Shown here in pieces: positions 24,332 through 32,526 of a stretch of 64,000 nt of DNA. The stretch is from Neisseria brasiliensis (GTDB lineage: Bacteria > Pseudomonadota > Gammaproteobacteria > Burkholderiales > Neisseriaceae): contig NZ_CP046027.1 of NCBI RefSeq assembly GCF_009671065.1, forward strand, positions 2,294,001-2,358,000, read 5' to 3'. The notes beneath the pieces are model-generated. The model saw only the letters and a list, made by a program, of their open reading frames with translations. It was not told where the DNA came from and did not search any database. Both the position numbers and the translations under genes were made by a program. The first letter of the stretch is position 1. Each line of letters opens with the position of its first letter.

Positions 24332-24532
24332 ATGTTTTGGTATATTGTTGGGTTTTTAGCAGCGGTGGCCGGGCTGCTGTCGCTTTGGGTCAATGCCAGC
24401 GCGTTCGGCATGGAAGACGACGATACGCCGCCATCTGAATATGAAAAAAAGCTGGGTTTAGGCGCAACCTTAAAAGACAAAAGCACCGTAGCGCGTGAGC
24501 GGGCGGCGGCCAGACTTCACCCTGATGATTGA
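24332..24532 (+). CDS. Small single-span membrane protein, unknown function
   Basis: Sixty-six residues: one N-terminal transmembrane helix (YIVGFLAAVAGLLSLWV), then an acidic stretch (EDDDTPPSEYEKK) and a charged C-terminal part (DKSTVARERAAARLHPDD). A strong AAAGGAAAG ribosome site precedes ATG 24332 and a DUS hairpin follows the stop, so it is probably expressed. No family recognised. Confidence 0.6.
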   Translation: MFWYIVGFLAAVAGLLSLWVNASAFGMEDDDTPPSEYEKKLGLGATLKDKSTVARERAAARLHPDD

Positions 24533-24537
24533 GATTG

Positions 24538-24580
24538 AGGCCGTCTGAAATTTTTTAATGAATGCAGCTTTCAGACGGCT
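24538..24580 (+). terminator. DUS inverted pair
   Basis: DUS at 24538-24549 and a near-complete inverted copy at 24570-24580, then a T tract. Confidence 0.65.
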
Positions 24581-24627
24581 TTTTAAAATAGCGTACAATA
24601 GCTTCACAACACAAAAAAGGAAAAACC

Positions 24628-25242
24628 ATGTTGAAACTTTACTATATGCAGGGCGCTTGCCCGCTGGTGCCGCATGTGGCTTTGGAATGGGCGAAGGCCG
24701 ATTTTGAAGCGGTGAAAATGGCGCGCGATGAGTTGAAAACGCCGGGATTCTTGGCCTTGAACTCCTTGGGTTCGGTGCCGGTTTTGCAAGATGGCGATTG
24801 GTCGCTGACGCAAAATATGGCGATTTTGGATTTCATCAACACGCAATACCCTGAAGCCAAGCTGTTTGGCAAAGGCGATGTGCACCAACAAGCCAAAGCA
24901 CGTCAATGGCTGGCGTTTGCCAATGCCGATTTGCATTCGACTTTTGCTTATGTGTTTAATCCAAACCGTTTTATCGAAGGCGAGGGTGAAGGTGCGCAAA
25001 TCCGTGCGCGTGCGATGCTGCAAGTGAGCGATTATTTCGGCTTGGTTAACGAAGCCCTGCATAATCAGGATTATTTGACCGGCGAATTAACCATTGCTGA
25101 TGTGTACGTGTATGTGGTGCTGCGTTGGGCGAAAGCATTCAATATCGATTTGAGCCACTTAGATAAATTGGAAGGCTTTTATCAGCGCGTGGAAGCCGAT
25201 GAAGGCGTGCAAAAAGCATTAAAAACACAAGGTTTGTTGTAA
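24628..25242 (+). CDS. Glutathione S-transferase
   Basis: A 204-residue GST. The thioredoxin-like N-terminal half has MLKLYYMQGACPLVPHVAL and the glutathione-binding SVPVLQDGDWSLTQNMAI block. The all-helical C-terminal half has DYLTGELTIADVYVYVVL, the N-capping motif of GSTs. A Cys sits where bacterial beta-class GSTs (such as GstB) carry theirs. It probably conjugates electrophiles or reduces peroxides with glutathione; the substrate is not visible from sequence. AAAAAGGA precedes the ATG. Confidence 0.88.
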   Translation: MLKLYYMQGACPLVPHVALEWAKADFEAVKMARDELKTPGFLALNSLGSVPVLQDGDWSLTQNMAILDFINTQYPEAKLFGKGDVHQQAKARQWLAFANADLHSTFAYVFNPNRFIEGEGEGAQIRARAMLQVSDYFGLVNEALHNQDYLTGELTIADVYVYVVLRWAKAFNIDLSHLDKLEGFYQRVEADEGVQKALKTQGLL

Positions 25243-25249
25243 TTAATAG

Positions 25250-25284
25250 AGGCCGTCTGAAAAAATAACATATTCAGACGGCCT
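25250..25284 (+). terminator. DUS inverted pair
   Basis: Inverted DUS copies at 25250-25261 and 25273-25284, eight bases after the GST stop. Confidence 0.7.
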
Positions 25285-25303
25285 TAATCACAATGGGGGC
25301 AAC

Positions 25304-25993
25304 ATGAAGAAATGTGTGGTCTTAACCGGCGCAGGCATCAGCGCTGATAGCGGTTTATTGACTTTCCGCGATGCGGGCGGTTTGTGGGAAGGGTATAAAG
25401 TTACCGATGTCTGCACGCCCGAAGCCTTGGCGAAAAATCCGCAGTTGGTGATTGATTTCTACAACCAGCGCCGCCGCCAAGCCAATGCGGCAGAGCCGAA
25501 TGCGGCGCACAAAGCGTTGCTGGATTTGGCCGAACATTACCGCGTGCAAATCATCACGCAAAACGTGGATAACTTGCACGAAAGAGCCGGCAGCAAAAAT
25601 GTGTTGCACCTGCATGGCGAGCTGAATAAGCTGCGCAGCGTTGCTGACCCTGATGAAATCATTGAGTTTAACGGCGAGCAAACAGCGGAAACTTTGAGCA
25701 GCAGCGGTGGTGCGATGCGGCCGCATATTGTGTTTTTCGGCGAACAAGTGCCGATGTTTGATGTGGCGGTAGAGGAAATGCGCGATGCCGATGTGGTGAT
25801 CATCGTCGGCACATCGATGCAGGTTTATCCGGCCGCTTCTTTGGTGCATTACGCGCCGCAGCATGCCGATTTGTATTTGGTTGACCCGAATCCGCAAAGT
25901 GTGGCGGCGAATATCGAAGTGATTCCAAAACGCGCGGCAGAGGGTGTGCCGAGTTTGGTGGCTTATTTGATTGAGCAGGCAAAAGCTGATTAA
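25304..25993 (+). CDS. Sir2-family NAD-dependent protein deacylase without zinc cysteines
   Basis: A 229-residue sirtuin. NAD-binding GAGISADSGLLTFRDA, QNVDNLHERAG and the catalytic His in LHGEL are present, with VGTSMQVYPAASL and LVDPNPQS near the end. The region after HGEL, where most sirtuins carry four zinc-binding cysteines, has none; only Cys4 and one Cys near residue 38 occur early in the protein. This zinc-less form occurs in some bacterial sirtuins. It probably removes acyl groups from lysines; which acyl group cannot be told. Confidence 0.85.
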   Translation: MKKCVVLTGAGISADSGLLTFRDAGGLWEGYKVTDVCTPEALAKNPQLVIDFYNQRRRQANAAEPNAAHKALLDLAEHYRVQIITQNVDNLHERAGSKNVLHLHGELNKLRSVADPDEIIEFNGEQTAETLSSSGGAMRPHIVFFGEQVPMFDVAVEEMRDADVVIIVGTSMQVYPAASLVHYAPQHADLYLVDPNPQSVAANIEVIPKRAAEGVPSLVAYLIEQAKAD

Positions 25994-25997
25994 ATTG

Positions 25998-26030
25998 AGG
26001 CCGTCTGAAACTTAATATTTCAGACGGCCT
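25998..26030. terminator. DUS inverted pair between convergent genes
   Basis: Inverted DUS copies at 25998-26009 and 26019-26030 between the sirtuin stop (25993) and the HAD gene's end (26038 on the other strand). Confidence 0.72.
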
Positions 26031-26037
26031 GAAACTT

Positions 26038-26697
26038 TTATTGTGATGCTGAATAATCCCGAATCAATTGCGGCAATTGCGCCATGTCGTCAAACAACAC
26101 CAGCGCACCGGCTTCCTGCAAAGTCTCACGCGGCGTCCATTGGGTATAGCCAAACGGTGTCATGCCTGCAGCCAGCGCGGCGGTAACACCGGTGGGGCTG
26201 TCTTCAATCACCACGCAATCTTGCGGCGCGTAGCCCATGGTTTGGGCGGCGAGCAAAAACAAATCGGGCGCGGGTTTGCCTGCTTTGACTTGCGTGGCGC
26301 TGAACATTTTGTCTTGAAAACGTGGCAGCAGGCCGGTGGCGCCAAGCGTGGTGTTCATCTTGGCAAAATCACCGTTGGATGCCACGCAATAAGGAATTTC
26401 AAGCGCATCGAGTGCGGCTTCGATGTTTTTCACCGCTTCAACATCTTCTTTCAATGCGGCATTGGCTCGCTGGGCAAATTCCTGCCACATGCTTTCAGAC
26501 GGCCTTTCGCCCAGCATTTCGCCAATCATCTCCATGCTTTTGGGAATGGATTTGCCAACGAATAACCGCCAGACTTCTTGGCTGTCCATTACCAAGCCTT
26601 GTTCGGCCAAGCATTGCGTCAATACTTCACAGGTAATGCGTTCGCTGTCGACCAATACGCCGTCGCAATCGAAAATTGCTAATTTGAATGCAGTCAT
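26038..26697 (-). CDS. HAD-family sugar-phosphate phosphatase/mutase-like
   Basis: A 219-residue haloacid dehalogenase hydrolase. Motif I FDCDGVLVDSE has the nucleophilic Asp and the acid/base Asp, motif II is ASNGD, and motifs III/IV are KPAPDLFL and VIEDSPTGV. The cap-1 helical domain between motifs I and II places it near YieH and beta-phosphoglucomutase. Substrate probably a small phosphorylated sugar. ATG 26697 with AAAGGA upstream is preferred; 20 further in-frame codons precede it without support. Confidence 0.82.
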   Translation of the reverse strand: MTAFKLAIFDCDGVLVDSERITCEVLTQCLAEQGLVMDSQEVWRLFVGKSIPKSMEMIGEMLGERPSESMWQEFAQRANAALKEDVEAVKNIEAALDALEIPYCVASNGDFAKMNTTLGATGLLPRFQDKMFSATQVKAGKPAPDLFLLAAQTMGYAPQDCVVIEDSPTGVTAALAAGMTPFGYTQWTPRETLQEAGALVLFDDMAQLPQLIRDYSASQ

Positions 26698-26882
26698 TAA
26701 AAATCCTTTGCGGTGGTTTTTTAAACAGGTTACACTTTCCACGCCGTCTGAAATCATAGCCTAAATCCTTGCATAAAGATACGGTTTCGCTTCAGACGGC
26801 CTCTATCCGCCGCTGTCGTCATTGTGCCGGCAGTCAAGCCATCAGCGTCATTGCGCCGCTGTGAATTTAGAAAGAACACAAC

Positions 26883-27923
26883 ATGACACTCTCTCCCGTA
26901 GCCTTGCGCCGCCAAACCGAGCGCAAGCCGCATCCGACTGCGCGTTATTGGAAAAAATGCGATGTAGAAGCTTTGTTTGCCTTGCCGTTTTTAGACTTGG
27001 TGTATCAGGCTGCCGAAATTCACCGCCAACAATTTAATCCGCGCGAAATCCAACTCTCCACTTTACTTTCCATCAAAACCGGCGGCTGCCCCGAAGATTG
27101 CGCGTATTGTCCGCAATCGGCGCATCACAACACCGACTTGGGCAAAGAACAAATGATGGACGTCGATGAAATCGTCGCCAAAGCCAAAATCGCACAAGCA
27201 CGCGGCGCCAGCCGTTTCTGCATGGGTGCGGCATGGCGCGGACCGAAACCGAAAGATGTAGAAACCGTGTCCGAAATCATCAAAGCCGTGAAAGCCTTGG
27301 GTTTAGAAACCTGCGGCACATTCGGCATGTTGGAAGACGGCATGGCCGAAGATTTGAAAGAAGCCGGATTGGATTACTACAACCACAATCTCGATACCGA
27401 CCCCGAGCGTTACAACGACATCATCCACACACGCCAACACGAAGACCGCATGGATACTTTGGGCAAAGTGCGCCATGCCGGTTTGAAAATATGCTGCGGC
27501 GGCATTGTCGGCATGAATGAAACCCGCGCCGAACGCGCCGGCTTGATTGCCAGCTTGGCCAATCTCGACCCGCAGCCGGAAAGTGTGCCGATTAATCAAT
27601 TGGTTAAAGTTGAAGGCACGCCGTTGGCCGATGCGGAAGATTTAGACTGGACGGAATTTGTGCGCACCATCGCCGTGGCGCGCATCACGATGCCGAAAAG
27701 CTTTGTGCGCTTGAGCGCAGGACGCACGGGCATGAACGAATCTACCCAAGCCATGTGTTTCTTGGCCGGCGCCAATTCGATTTTCTACGGTGACAAGCTG
27801 CTCACCACCGACAATCCGGATGAAGATGGCGACCGTCTGCTGATGGATAAATTGGATTTGGCGCCGCTGAACCATCAAGTAGAAGCGGTTGAAGCACCAT
27901 CGGCCATTAAAGTGGATTATTGA
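26883..27923 (+). CDS. bioB: Biotin synthase
   Basis: A 346-residue radical-SAM enzyme that inserts sulfur into dethiobiotin. The cluster motif is CPEDCAYCPQS (CX3CX2C). Cysteines in RFCMG, ETCGTF and KICCGG, and the Arg in RLSAGR, fit the 2Fe-2S sulfur-donor site. NQLVKVEGTPL and FLAGANSIFYGDKLLTT are further family blocks. Full length. No other bio gene is present, so the pathway genes are scattered, as usual in Neisseria. Its stop codon begins a 48-bp perfect palindrome. Confidence 0.97.
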   Translation: MTLSPVALRRQTERKPHPTARYWKKCDVEALFALPFLDLVYQAAEIHRQQFNPREIQLSTLLSIKTGGCPEDCAYCPQSAHHNTDLGKEQMMDVDEIVAKAKIAQARGASRFCMGAAWRGPKPKDVETVSEIIKAVKALGLETCGTFGMLEDGMAEDLKEAGLDYYNHNLDTDPERYNDIIHTRQHEDRMDTLGKVRHAGLKICCGGIVGMNETRAERAGLIASLANLDPQPESVPINQLVKVEGTPLADAEDLDWTEFVRTIAVARITMPKSFVRLSAGRTGMNESTQAMCFLAGANSIFYGDKLLTTDNPDEDGDRLLMDKLDLAPLNHQVEAVEAPSAIKVDY

Positions 27924-27968
27924 TACACAAATGCCGTCTGAAACGTTTCAGACGGCATTTGTGTATCA
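27921..27968. terminator. 48-bp perfect palindrome with DUS pair at the bioB stop
   Basis: 24-bp arms with no central loop. The inner part is an inverted ATGCCGTCTGAA pair (27931-27942 and 27947-27958), and the arms extend ten bases beyond on each side, including the bioB TGA. Confidence 0.8.
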
Positions 27969-28019
27969 TCACGAAATCATTATGTTTATATGATATCTAT
28001 AAAGTTTGCATATATTTGA

Positions 28020-28048
28020 TTGACACAATTGCAAGCTGTTTTTATATT
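28020..28048 (+). promoter_or_regulatory. Sigma-70 promoter of the YegP-like gene
   Basis: TTGACA at 28020-28025 and TATATT at 28043-28048 with a 17-base spacer, about 70 bases upstream of the start at 28119. Confidence 0.65.
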
Positions 28049-28118
28049 ATTAGGAATATTTTTCATTTTCCGCCCCTGCGTCAGGACGCGGCACAATCAA
28101 CCGAAAAGGAGTGTAAGT

Positions 28119-28445
28119 ATGGCAGCATTTGAATTACGCAAGAGCGATGACGGTCATTTCAGCTTCAGCCTGCTGGGCGATGATGATAAGACCTTATTGA
28201 AAAGCGAGCAATACAACAGCAAAGCTTCTGCGCAAAACGGCATCGAGTCGATTCGCAAAAATTCTGCCGAAGATGGGCGCTATGAGTTAAAGGAAAGCAA
28301 CAACGGCAAATTCTACTTTAATCTTAAAGCCACCAACGGCCAAATCATTGGCACCAGCCCGCTCTTTGCTGACGAAGCTGTGCGTGAAGCTGCGATTACC
28401 AAAGTGAAAGCAGAAGCCGCTTCTGCCAGCGTGTTGGAAGGTTAA
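28119..28445 (+). CDS. YegP-family (DUF1508) protein
   Basis: A 108-residue protein built of two DUF1508 repeats: FELRKSDDGHFSFSLLGDD (residues 4-22) and YELKESNNGKFYFNLKATN (about 53-71), each followed by a helix. The function of this small cytoplasmic family is unknown. ATG 28119 follows GAAAAGGAG; the reading frame continues upstream over a hydrophobic stretch that lacks a start signal and overlaps the promoter, so I excluded it. Confidence 0.88.
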   Translation: MAAFELRKSDDGHFSFSLLGDDDKTLLKSEQYNSKASAQNGIESIRKNSAEDGRYELKESNNGKFYFNLKATNGQIIGTSPLFADEAVREAAITKVKAEAASASVLEG

Positions 28446-28453
28446 ACCAATCT

Positions 28454-28503
28454 AAATCATCAAGGCCGTCTGAAATTTAAATTTCAGACGGCCTTGATGA
28501 TTT
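28454..28503. terminator. 50-bp perfect palindrome with DUS pair between yegP and tpx
   Basis: 25-bp arms centred at 28478/28479, with no loop. The DUS pair (from 28463) forms the core and the palindrome extends nine bases beyond it each way. It separates two convergent genes. Confidence 0.8.
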
Positions 28504-28510
28504 TTAATGC

Positions 28511-29008
28511 TTACAACACAGCCAAAGCCGCATCGTAATTTGGCTCTTCACCGATCTCAGGCACCAATTCGCTGTGCAGCACTTGGTCGTTTTCGTCAAG
28601 CACCACCACCGCGCGGGTGTTCAAGCCTTTGAGCGGGGAAGACTGAATTTCAGTGCCATAGTCTTGCTTAAAGTTTTTGCAGCGGAAAGTCGAAAGCGAG
28701 GTCACGTTTTCAATGCCTTCAGCACCGCAGAAACGTACTAAGGCAAACGGCAAATCAGCGGAAATACACAAAACGACGGTGTTATCCAAGCCGGTGGCGC
28801 GCTCGTTGAATTCGCGTACCGATTTCGAGCACACGCCCGTGTCGATGCTTGGGAAAATGTTCAGCACTTTGCGCTTACCGGCAAAATCCGACAGACTTTT
28901 TTCGGATAAATCGGTGGCCACTAAGGTAAATGCAGGAGCGGTTTGGCCGACTTGTGGCAGGGTGCCGCCTACTTCTACCGGATCGCCTTTAAATGTTACT
29001 TGAGCCAT
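28511..29008 (-). CDS. tpx: Thiol peroxidase Tpx
   Basis: A 165-residue atypical 2-Cys peroxiredoxin. The peroxidatic Cys lies in FPSIDTGVCSKSVREFN (about residue 60) and the resolving Cys in VRFCGAEG (about 94). The enzyme reduces alkyl hydroperoxides using thioredoxin. Length matches E. coli Tpx (168). A strong AAAGGAA precedes the ATG at 29008. Together with the Prx-Grx fusion at 17167 this gives the window two different thiol peroxidases. Confidence 0.95.
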   Translation of the reverse strand: MAQVTFKGDPVEVGGTLPQVGQTAPAFTLVATDLSEKSLSDFAGKRKVLNIFPSIDTGVCSKSVREFNERATGLDNTVVLCISADLPFALVRFCGAEGIENVTSLSTFRCKNFKQDYGTEIQSSPLKGLNTRAVVVLDENDQVLHSELVPEIGEEPNYDAALAVL

Positions 29009-29042
29009 GTTGATTCCTTTCTGATTAAGCTAAGTCCTACGG

Positions 29043-30044
29043 TTAAACGGTCTCATCAATGCGACGATACCATGCTTCTTTTTCCGCATCACTGATAAAC
29101 GATGCTTTGAACGAATTTTTGCACAACGTGCGGATGTCGTCGTTGCTCAAATCCAAAGCATCGGCCAACTCGGTAAAATTTTGATTCACATAGCCGCCGA
29201 AATAGGCAGGGTCGTCTGAATTGACTGTCACCAACACGCCGCGCTGCAGCATACGGTGTAAATTGTGTGCGCCCAAATGATTGACCACTTTCAGCTTGAG
29301 ATTGCTCAACGGGCAGACCGTTAGCGGCATTTGCGCATCAATCAAACGCTGCATCAGCGCATCGTCTTCCTCCGAGCGCACGCCGTGGTCTATACGCGCC
29401 ACTTTGAGCAAATCCAAGGCTTCATACACATATTCCGGCGGGCCTTCTTCACCGGCATGCGCCACGGCCAGCAAGCCGTATTCGCGCGCTTTGGCAAACA
29501 CACGCTCGAATTTAGACGGTGGATGACCGACTTCGCTCGAATCCAAGCCCACGCCGATGATTTTGTCGCGAAACGGCAAAGCCTGTGCCAAGGTTTCAAA
29601 TGCCGAGTCTTCCGATAAATGGCGCAGGAAACACATAATTAGGTGACTGGAAATGCCCCATTCTTGCGCCGCATCACGGCAGGCGCGGTCGATGCCGTTA
29701 ATCACCGTTTCAAAAGCTACACCACGCTCGGTATGCGTTTGCGGATCGAAGAAAATTTCGGTATGGGTCACGTTGTCTTCACGGCAGCGCAGCAGATAGG
29801 CGCGGGTCAAATCGTAAAAATCGCACTCATGCAGTAATACCGCCGCGCCGGCATAATAAATGTCTAAAAAAGACTGCAAATTATGAAAATCATAAGCCGC
29901 ACGGATTTCATCAACACTTGCGTAAGGAATATCAACCTGATTGCGGCGGGCGATTTCAAACATCAATTCCGGCTCAAATGTGCCTTCGATATGGACATGG
30001 AGTTCGGCTTTGGGTAGGGCGGCGATTAATTCATTGCGTGTCAT
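29043..30044 (-). CDS. Adenine deaminase (adenosine deaminase-like family)
   Basis: A 333-residue metal-dependent amidohydrolase. Zinc ligands and catalytic residues are seen in ELHVHIEGT, VAHAGEEGPPEYV, IDHGVRS and VNSDDPAYFGGY. The SDDPAYFGGY form and ERVFAKAREYGLLAVAHAGEEG are typical of fungal-type adenine deaminases (Aah1 and bacterial relatives) rather than true adenosine deaminases. It would convert adenine to hypoxanthine for purine salvage. A simple 'adenosine deaminase' label would be the usual automatic call. Upstream of tpx on the same strand with a 34-base gap. Confidence 0.82.
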   Translation of the reverse strand: MTRNELIAALPKAELHVHIEGTFEPELMFEIARRNQVDIPYASVDEIRAAYDFHNLQSFLDIYYAGAAVLLHECDFYDLTRAYLLRCREDNVTHTEIFFDPQTHTERGVAFETVINGIDRACRDAAQEWGISSHLIMCFLRHLSEDSAFETLAQALPFRDKIIGVGLDSSEVGHPPSKFERVFAKAREYGLLAVAHAGEEGPPEYVYEALDLLKVARIDHGVRSEEDDALMQRLIDAQMPLTVCPLSNLKLKVVNHLGAHNLHRMLQRGVLVTVNSDDPAYFGGYVNQNFTELADALDLSNDDIRTLCKNSFKASFISDAEKEAWYRRIDETV

Positions 30045-30308
30045 GATGGCTTTCTTGTTCAGACGGCCTTTATTGAAAGCCGTGATTCGTTGATTGATTG
30101 TCGTCTTTTCAACTTACGCGGTCAATGTTTGCGAGTGTAAGATTCTGTATGGGCGTATTTGGGAGCGGTAAGTTGATACTTAAAGCCAGTCGCGATTGCT
30201 ACTTTAGGCGGTGGCACGACTTTCAGACGGCCTTTTCCTGCCTTCGGGCTTGTCTAATCGGACAAATCAGCCTAGACTTCCGCATGAGTCTGTTTCTAGG
30301 AAAATAGA

Positions 30309-30971
30309 ATGTCTAAAACCAAACAAGATATTTTTGAACATAACCGCCAATGGGCCGAAGAGCAATTGCGCAACGACCCACATTTTTTTGATAAGCTTTC
30401 CATCAACCAAACGCCGGAATATCTCTACATCGGCTGCTCCGACAGCCGCGTAACCGCTGAAGACATGATGGGCATGCAGCCGGGTGAAGTGTTTGTGCAC
30501 CGCAATATTGCCAATATGGTCAACGCCATTGATATTAACGTGGCTTCGGTCATCAATTATGCAGTTTACCATTTGAACGTTAAACACATTGTCGTATGCG
30601 GCCATTATGAATGTGGCGGCGTAAAATCCGCCATGCAGGCCAAAGATTACGGCATGCTGAACCCTTGGTTGCGTTGCATCCGCGATGTTTACCGCCTGCA
30701 TCGTGAAGAATTGGATGCGATTGAAGACGAGCAAGCGCGTTATGACCGGTTAGTCGAATTAAATGTGCAAGAACAATGCATCAACGTCATCAAAAGTGCC
30801 GGCGTGCAAAAACGTTATCTGAAAGAAAAATTTCCAGTAGTGCACGGTTGGGTATTTGATATCCGCACAGGCCGTCTGAAAGATTTGAATATCGATTTTG
30901 ACAATATTCTGAAAGAAATTCAGAAAATCTATGATTTGACCGACAGCGATTGGAGCGTACCGCAGTCGTGA
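30309..30971 (+). CDS. can: Beta-carbonic anhydrase
   Basis: A 220-residue beta-class carbonic anhydrase that interconverts carbon dioxide and bicarbonate. Zinc ligands are seen in IGCSDSRV (Cys about residue 43, with the Asp-Arg dyad) and VCGHYECGGV (His and Cys about 99-102). Length matches E. coli Can (220). The gene has a lone DUS upstream and a DUS hairpin plus MITE copy downstream. Neisseria also carries an alpha-class enzyme, not seen here. Confidence 0.95.
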   Translation: MSKTKQDIFEHNRQWAEEQLRNDPHFFDKLSINQTPEYLYIGCSDSRVTAEDMMGMQPGEVFVHRNIANMVNAIDINVASVINYAVYHLNVKHIVVCGHYECGGVKSAMQAKDYGMLNPWLRCIRDVYRLHREELDAIEDEQARYDRLVELNVQEQCINVIKSAGVQKRYLKEKFPVVHGWVFDIRTGRLKDLNIDFDNILKEIQKIYDLTDSDWSVPQS

Positions 30972-31003
30972 TGCAAGGATAGTCTAAGCGTTTAATTAAA
31001 AAA

Positions 31004-31036
31004 AGGCCGTCTGAAACAGATTGTTTCAGACAGCCT
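31004..31036. terminator. DUS hairpin with one mismatched copy
   Basis: DUS at 31004-31015 and inverted TTCAGACAGCCT at 31025-31036, one base off the consensus, with T-rich ends. Lies 32 bases after the carbonic anhydrase stop. Confidence 0.65.
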
Positions 31037-31056
31037 TTTAATTATGGATAAGCAGT

Positions 31057-31203
31057 CTGAGACCTTTGCAAAATCCCCATCTTTGGTACATTTCTTCGTT
31101 GTGCGCTGATCGAAAGCTTGCCTATCTTTATGATATGTCTGCGCTTTCTGTGCTGCTACAACTTTGAACTATACTCAAATCTAGGGTTTTGTAAAGGTCT
31201 CAG
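31057..31203. mobile_element. MITE-like element, copy 2
   Basis: About 145 bp, closely similar over its full length to 23776-23923. The left repeat (31058-31079) is identical to copy 1; the right repeat has lost a base and gained several substitutions, so this copy is older or decayed. Its right end lies four bases from the argD stop. Confidence 0.8.
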
Positions 31204-31206
31204 TAT

Positions 31207-32391
31207 TTAAGCAGCTAACCACTCATTAATCGCAGCTTCTAAGCGTTGCATGGCTTCTTGCAAATCTTCATCGTTCAGCAGCAGACTTGGGGCAAAGCGC
31301 ACGACATTTGGACCGGCAACCAGCACCATCAGGCCGTGTTTTAAGGCGGCGTTGAAGATTTCACCGGCACGGTTTTCATATTGATCGGCCATCACGGCAC
31401 CCAGCAGCAAGCCCATGCCGCGGACTTGTTTGAATACGCCGGTGCGCTCGCCGATTTGTTGTAAGGCCGTCTGAAGTTTTTCGCCTTGAGCTTGTACATG
31501 GCTTAAGGTTTCAGGCGAGTTGATGATGTCGAACGCGCGGTTGGCAACGGCGCAGGCTAATGGGTTGCCGCCGAAGGTAGAGCCGTGTGTGCCGGGGCCA
31601 AAGGTTGGGGCGATGGCATCGGTGGTGACAATCGCGCCAATCGGAAAGCCGCAGCCGAGCGCTTTGGCCAAGCTCATGATGTCGGGTTTCACGCCGTAAT
31701 GCTCGTAGGCAAACAATTTGCCGGTGTGGCCGACGCCGGTTTGCACTTCATCAAAAATCAGTAAGGCATTATGTTGGTCGCACAAGCGGCGGGCGGCTTC
31801 GAGATATTCTTGTGTGGCAGGCAAGATGCCGCTTTCGCCTTGAATCGGCTCGATAATCACCGCGCACGTTTTTTCGCTGATGGTGGCTTCGAGCGCGGCG
31901 ATATCGTTAAACTCAACATGGGTAATGCCTTGCGGCAGCGGTGCGTAATCTTGGCTGTATTTTGGCTGGCCGCCGACAGATACGGTAAACAGCGTACGGC
32001 CGTGGAAGCTGTTGACGCAGGCGATGATTTCGGTTTTGTGTTCGCCAAAATGGTCGCGGCCGTGTTTGCGGGCAAGTTTCAGCGCGGCTTCGTTGGCTTC
32101 GGCGCCGGAATTGCAGAAAAACACTTTGTCGCCAAAGCTGTTTTCTACCAAGCGGCGAGCCAAATCTTGCGCAGGTTGGGTGGTGTAGATATTGGAAATG
32201 TGCCACACTTTTTGCGCTTGCTGGTTCAGCGCGTCAATCAGCTCGGGATGGCTGTGACCCAAAGCATTCACGGCGATGCCGCCTGATAAGTCAATCAGCT
32301 CACGACCTTCGGTATCCCATACGCGGCTGCCCGAGGCGCGCTCGGGAATCATTGGGGCGAATGAGAAATTGGGGGTGAGATAGTTGCTCAT
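31207..32391 (-). CDS. argD: Acetylornithine aminotransferase
   Basis: A 394-residue class III PLP aminotransferase of arginine biosynthesis, converting N-acetylglutamate semialdehyde to N-acetylornithine; ArgD proteins also often act on succinyl-diaminopimelate. Motifs: NSGAEANEAALKLAR, FHGRTLFTVS, LIFDEVQTGVGHTG and the PLP lysine in SLAKALGCGFPIG. Full family length. One DUS lies inside. The stop abuts MITE copy 2, which replaces whatever terminator was originally there. Confidence 0.94.
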   Translation of the reverse strand: MSNYLTPNFSFAPMIPERASGSRVWDTEGRELIDLSGGIAVNALGHSHPELIDALNQQAQKVWHISNIYTTQPAQDLARRLVENSFGDKVFFCNSGAEANEAALKLARKHGRDHFGEHKTEIIACVNSFHGRTLFTVSVGGQPKYSQDYAPLPQGITHVEFNDIAALEATISEKTCAVIIEPIQGESGILPATQEYLEAARRLCDQHNALLIFDEVQTGVGHTGKLFAYEHYGVKPDIMSLAKALGCGFPIGAIVTTDAIAPTFGPGTHGSTFGGNPLACAVANRAFDIINSPETLSHVQAQGEKLQTALQQIGERTGVFKQVRGMGLLLGAVMADQYENRAGEIFNAALKHGLMVLVAGPNVVRFAPSLLLNDEDLQEAMQRLEAAINEWLAA

Positions 32392-32480
32392 GGCGGCTTC
32401 CTTTATTGAAATGGGTTGGCTGTTTTTTATAAAAATGAGCCTTTGATTATGCGCCGATTGTTAACGATTTTCAAGACAAA

Positions 32481-32513
32481 AGGCCGTCTGAAAACGATAT
32501 TTTCGGACGGCCT
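32481..32513 (-). terminator. DUS hairpin after cysA
   Basis: DUS at 32481-32492 and an inverted copy with one mismatch (TTCGGACGGCCT) at 32502-32513, fourteen bases after the cysA stop. Confidence 0.65.
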
Positions 32514-32526
32514 TTAATCATCGCAA

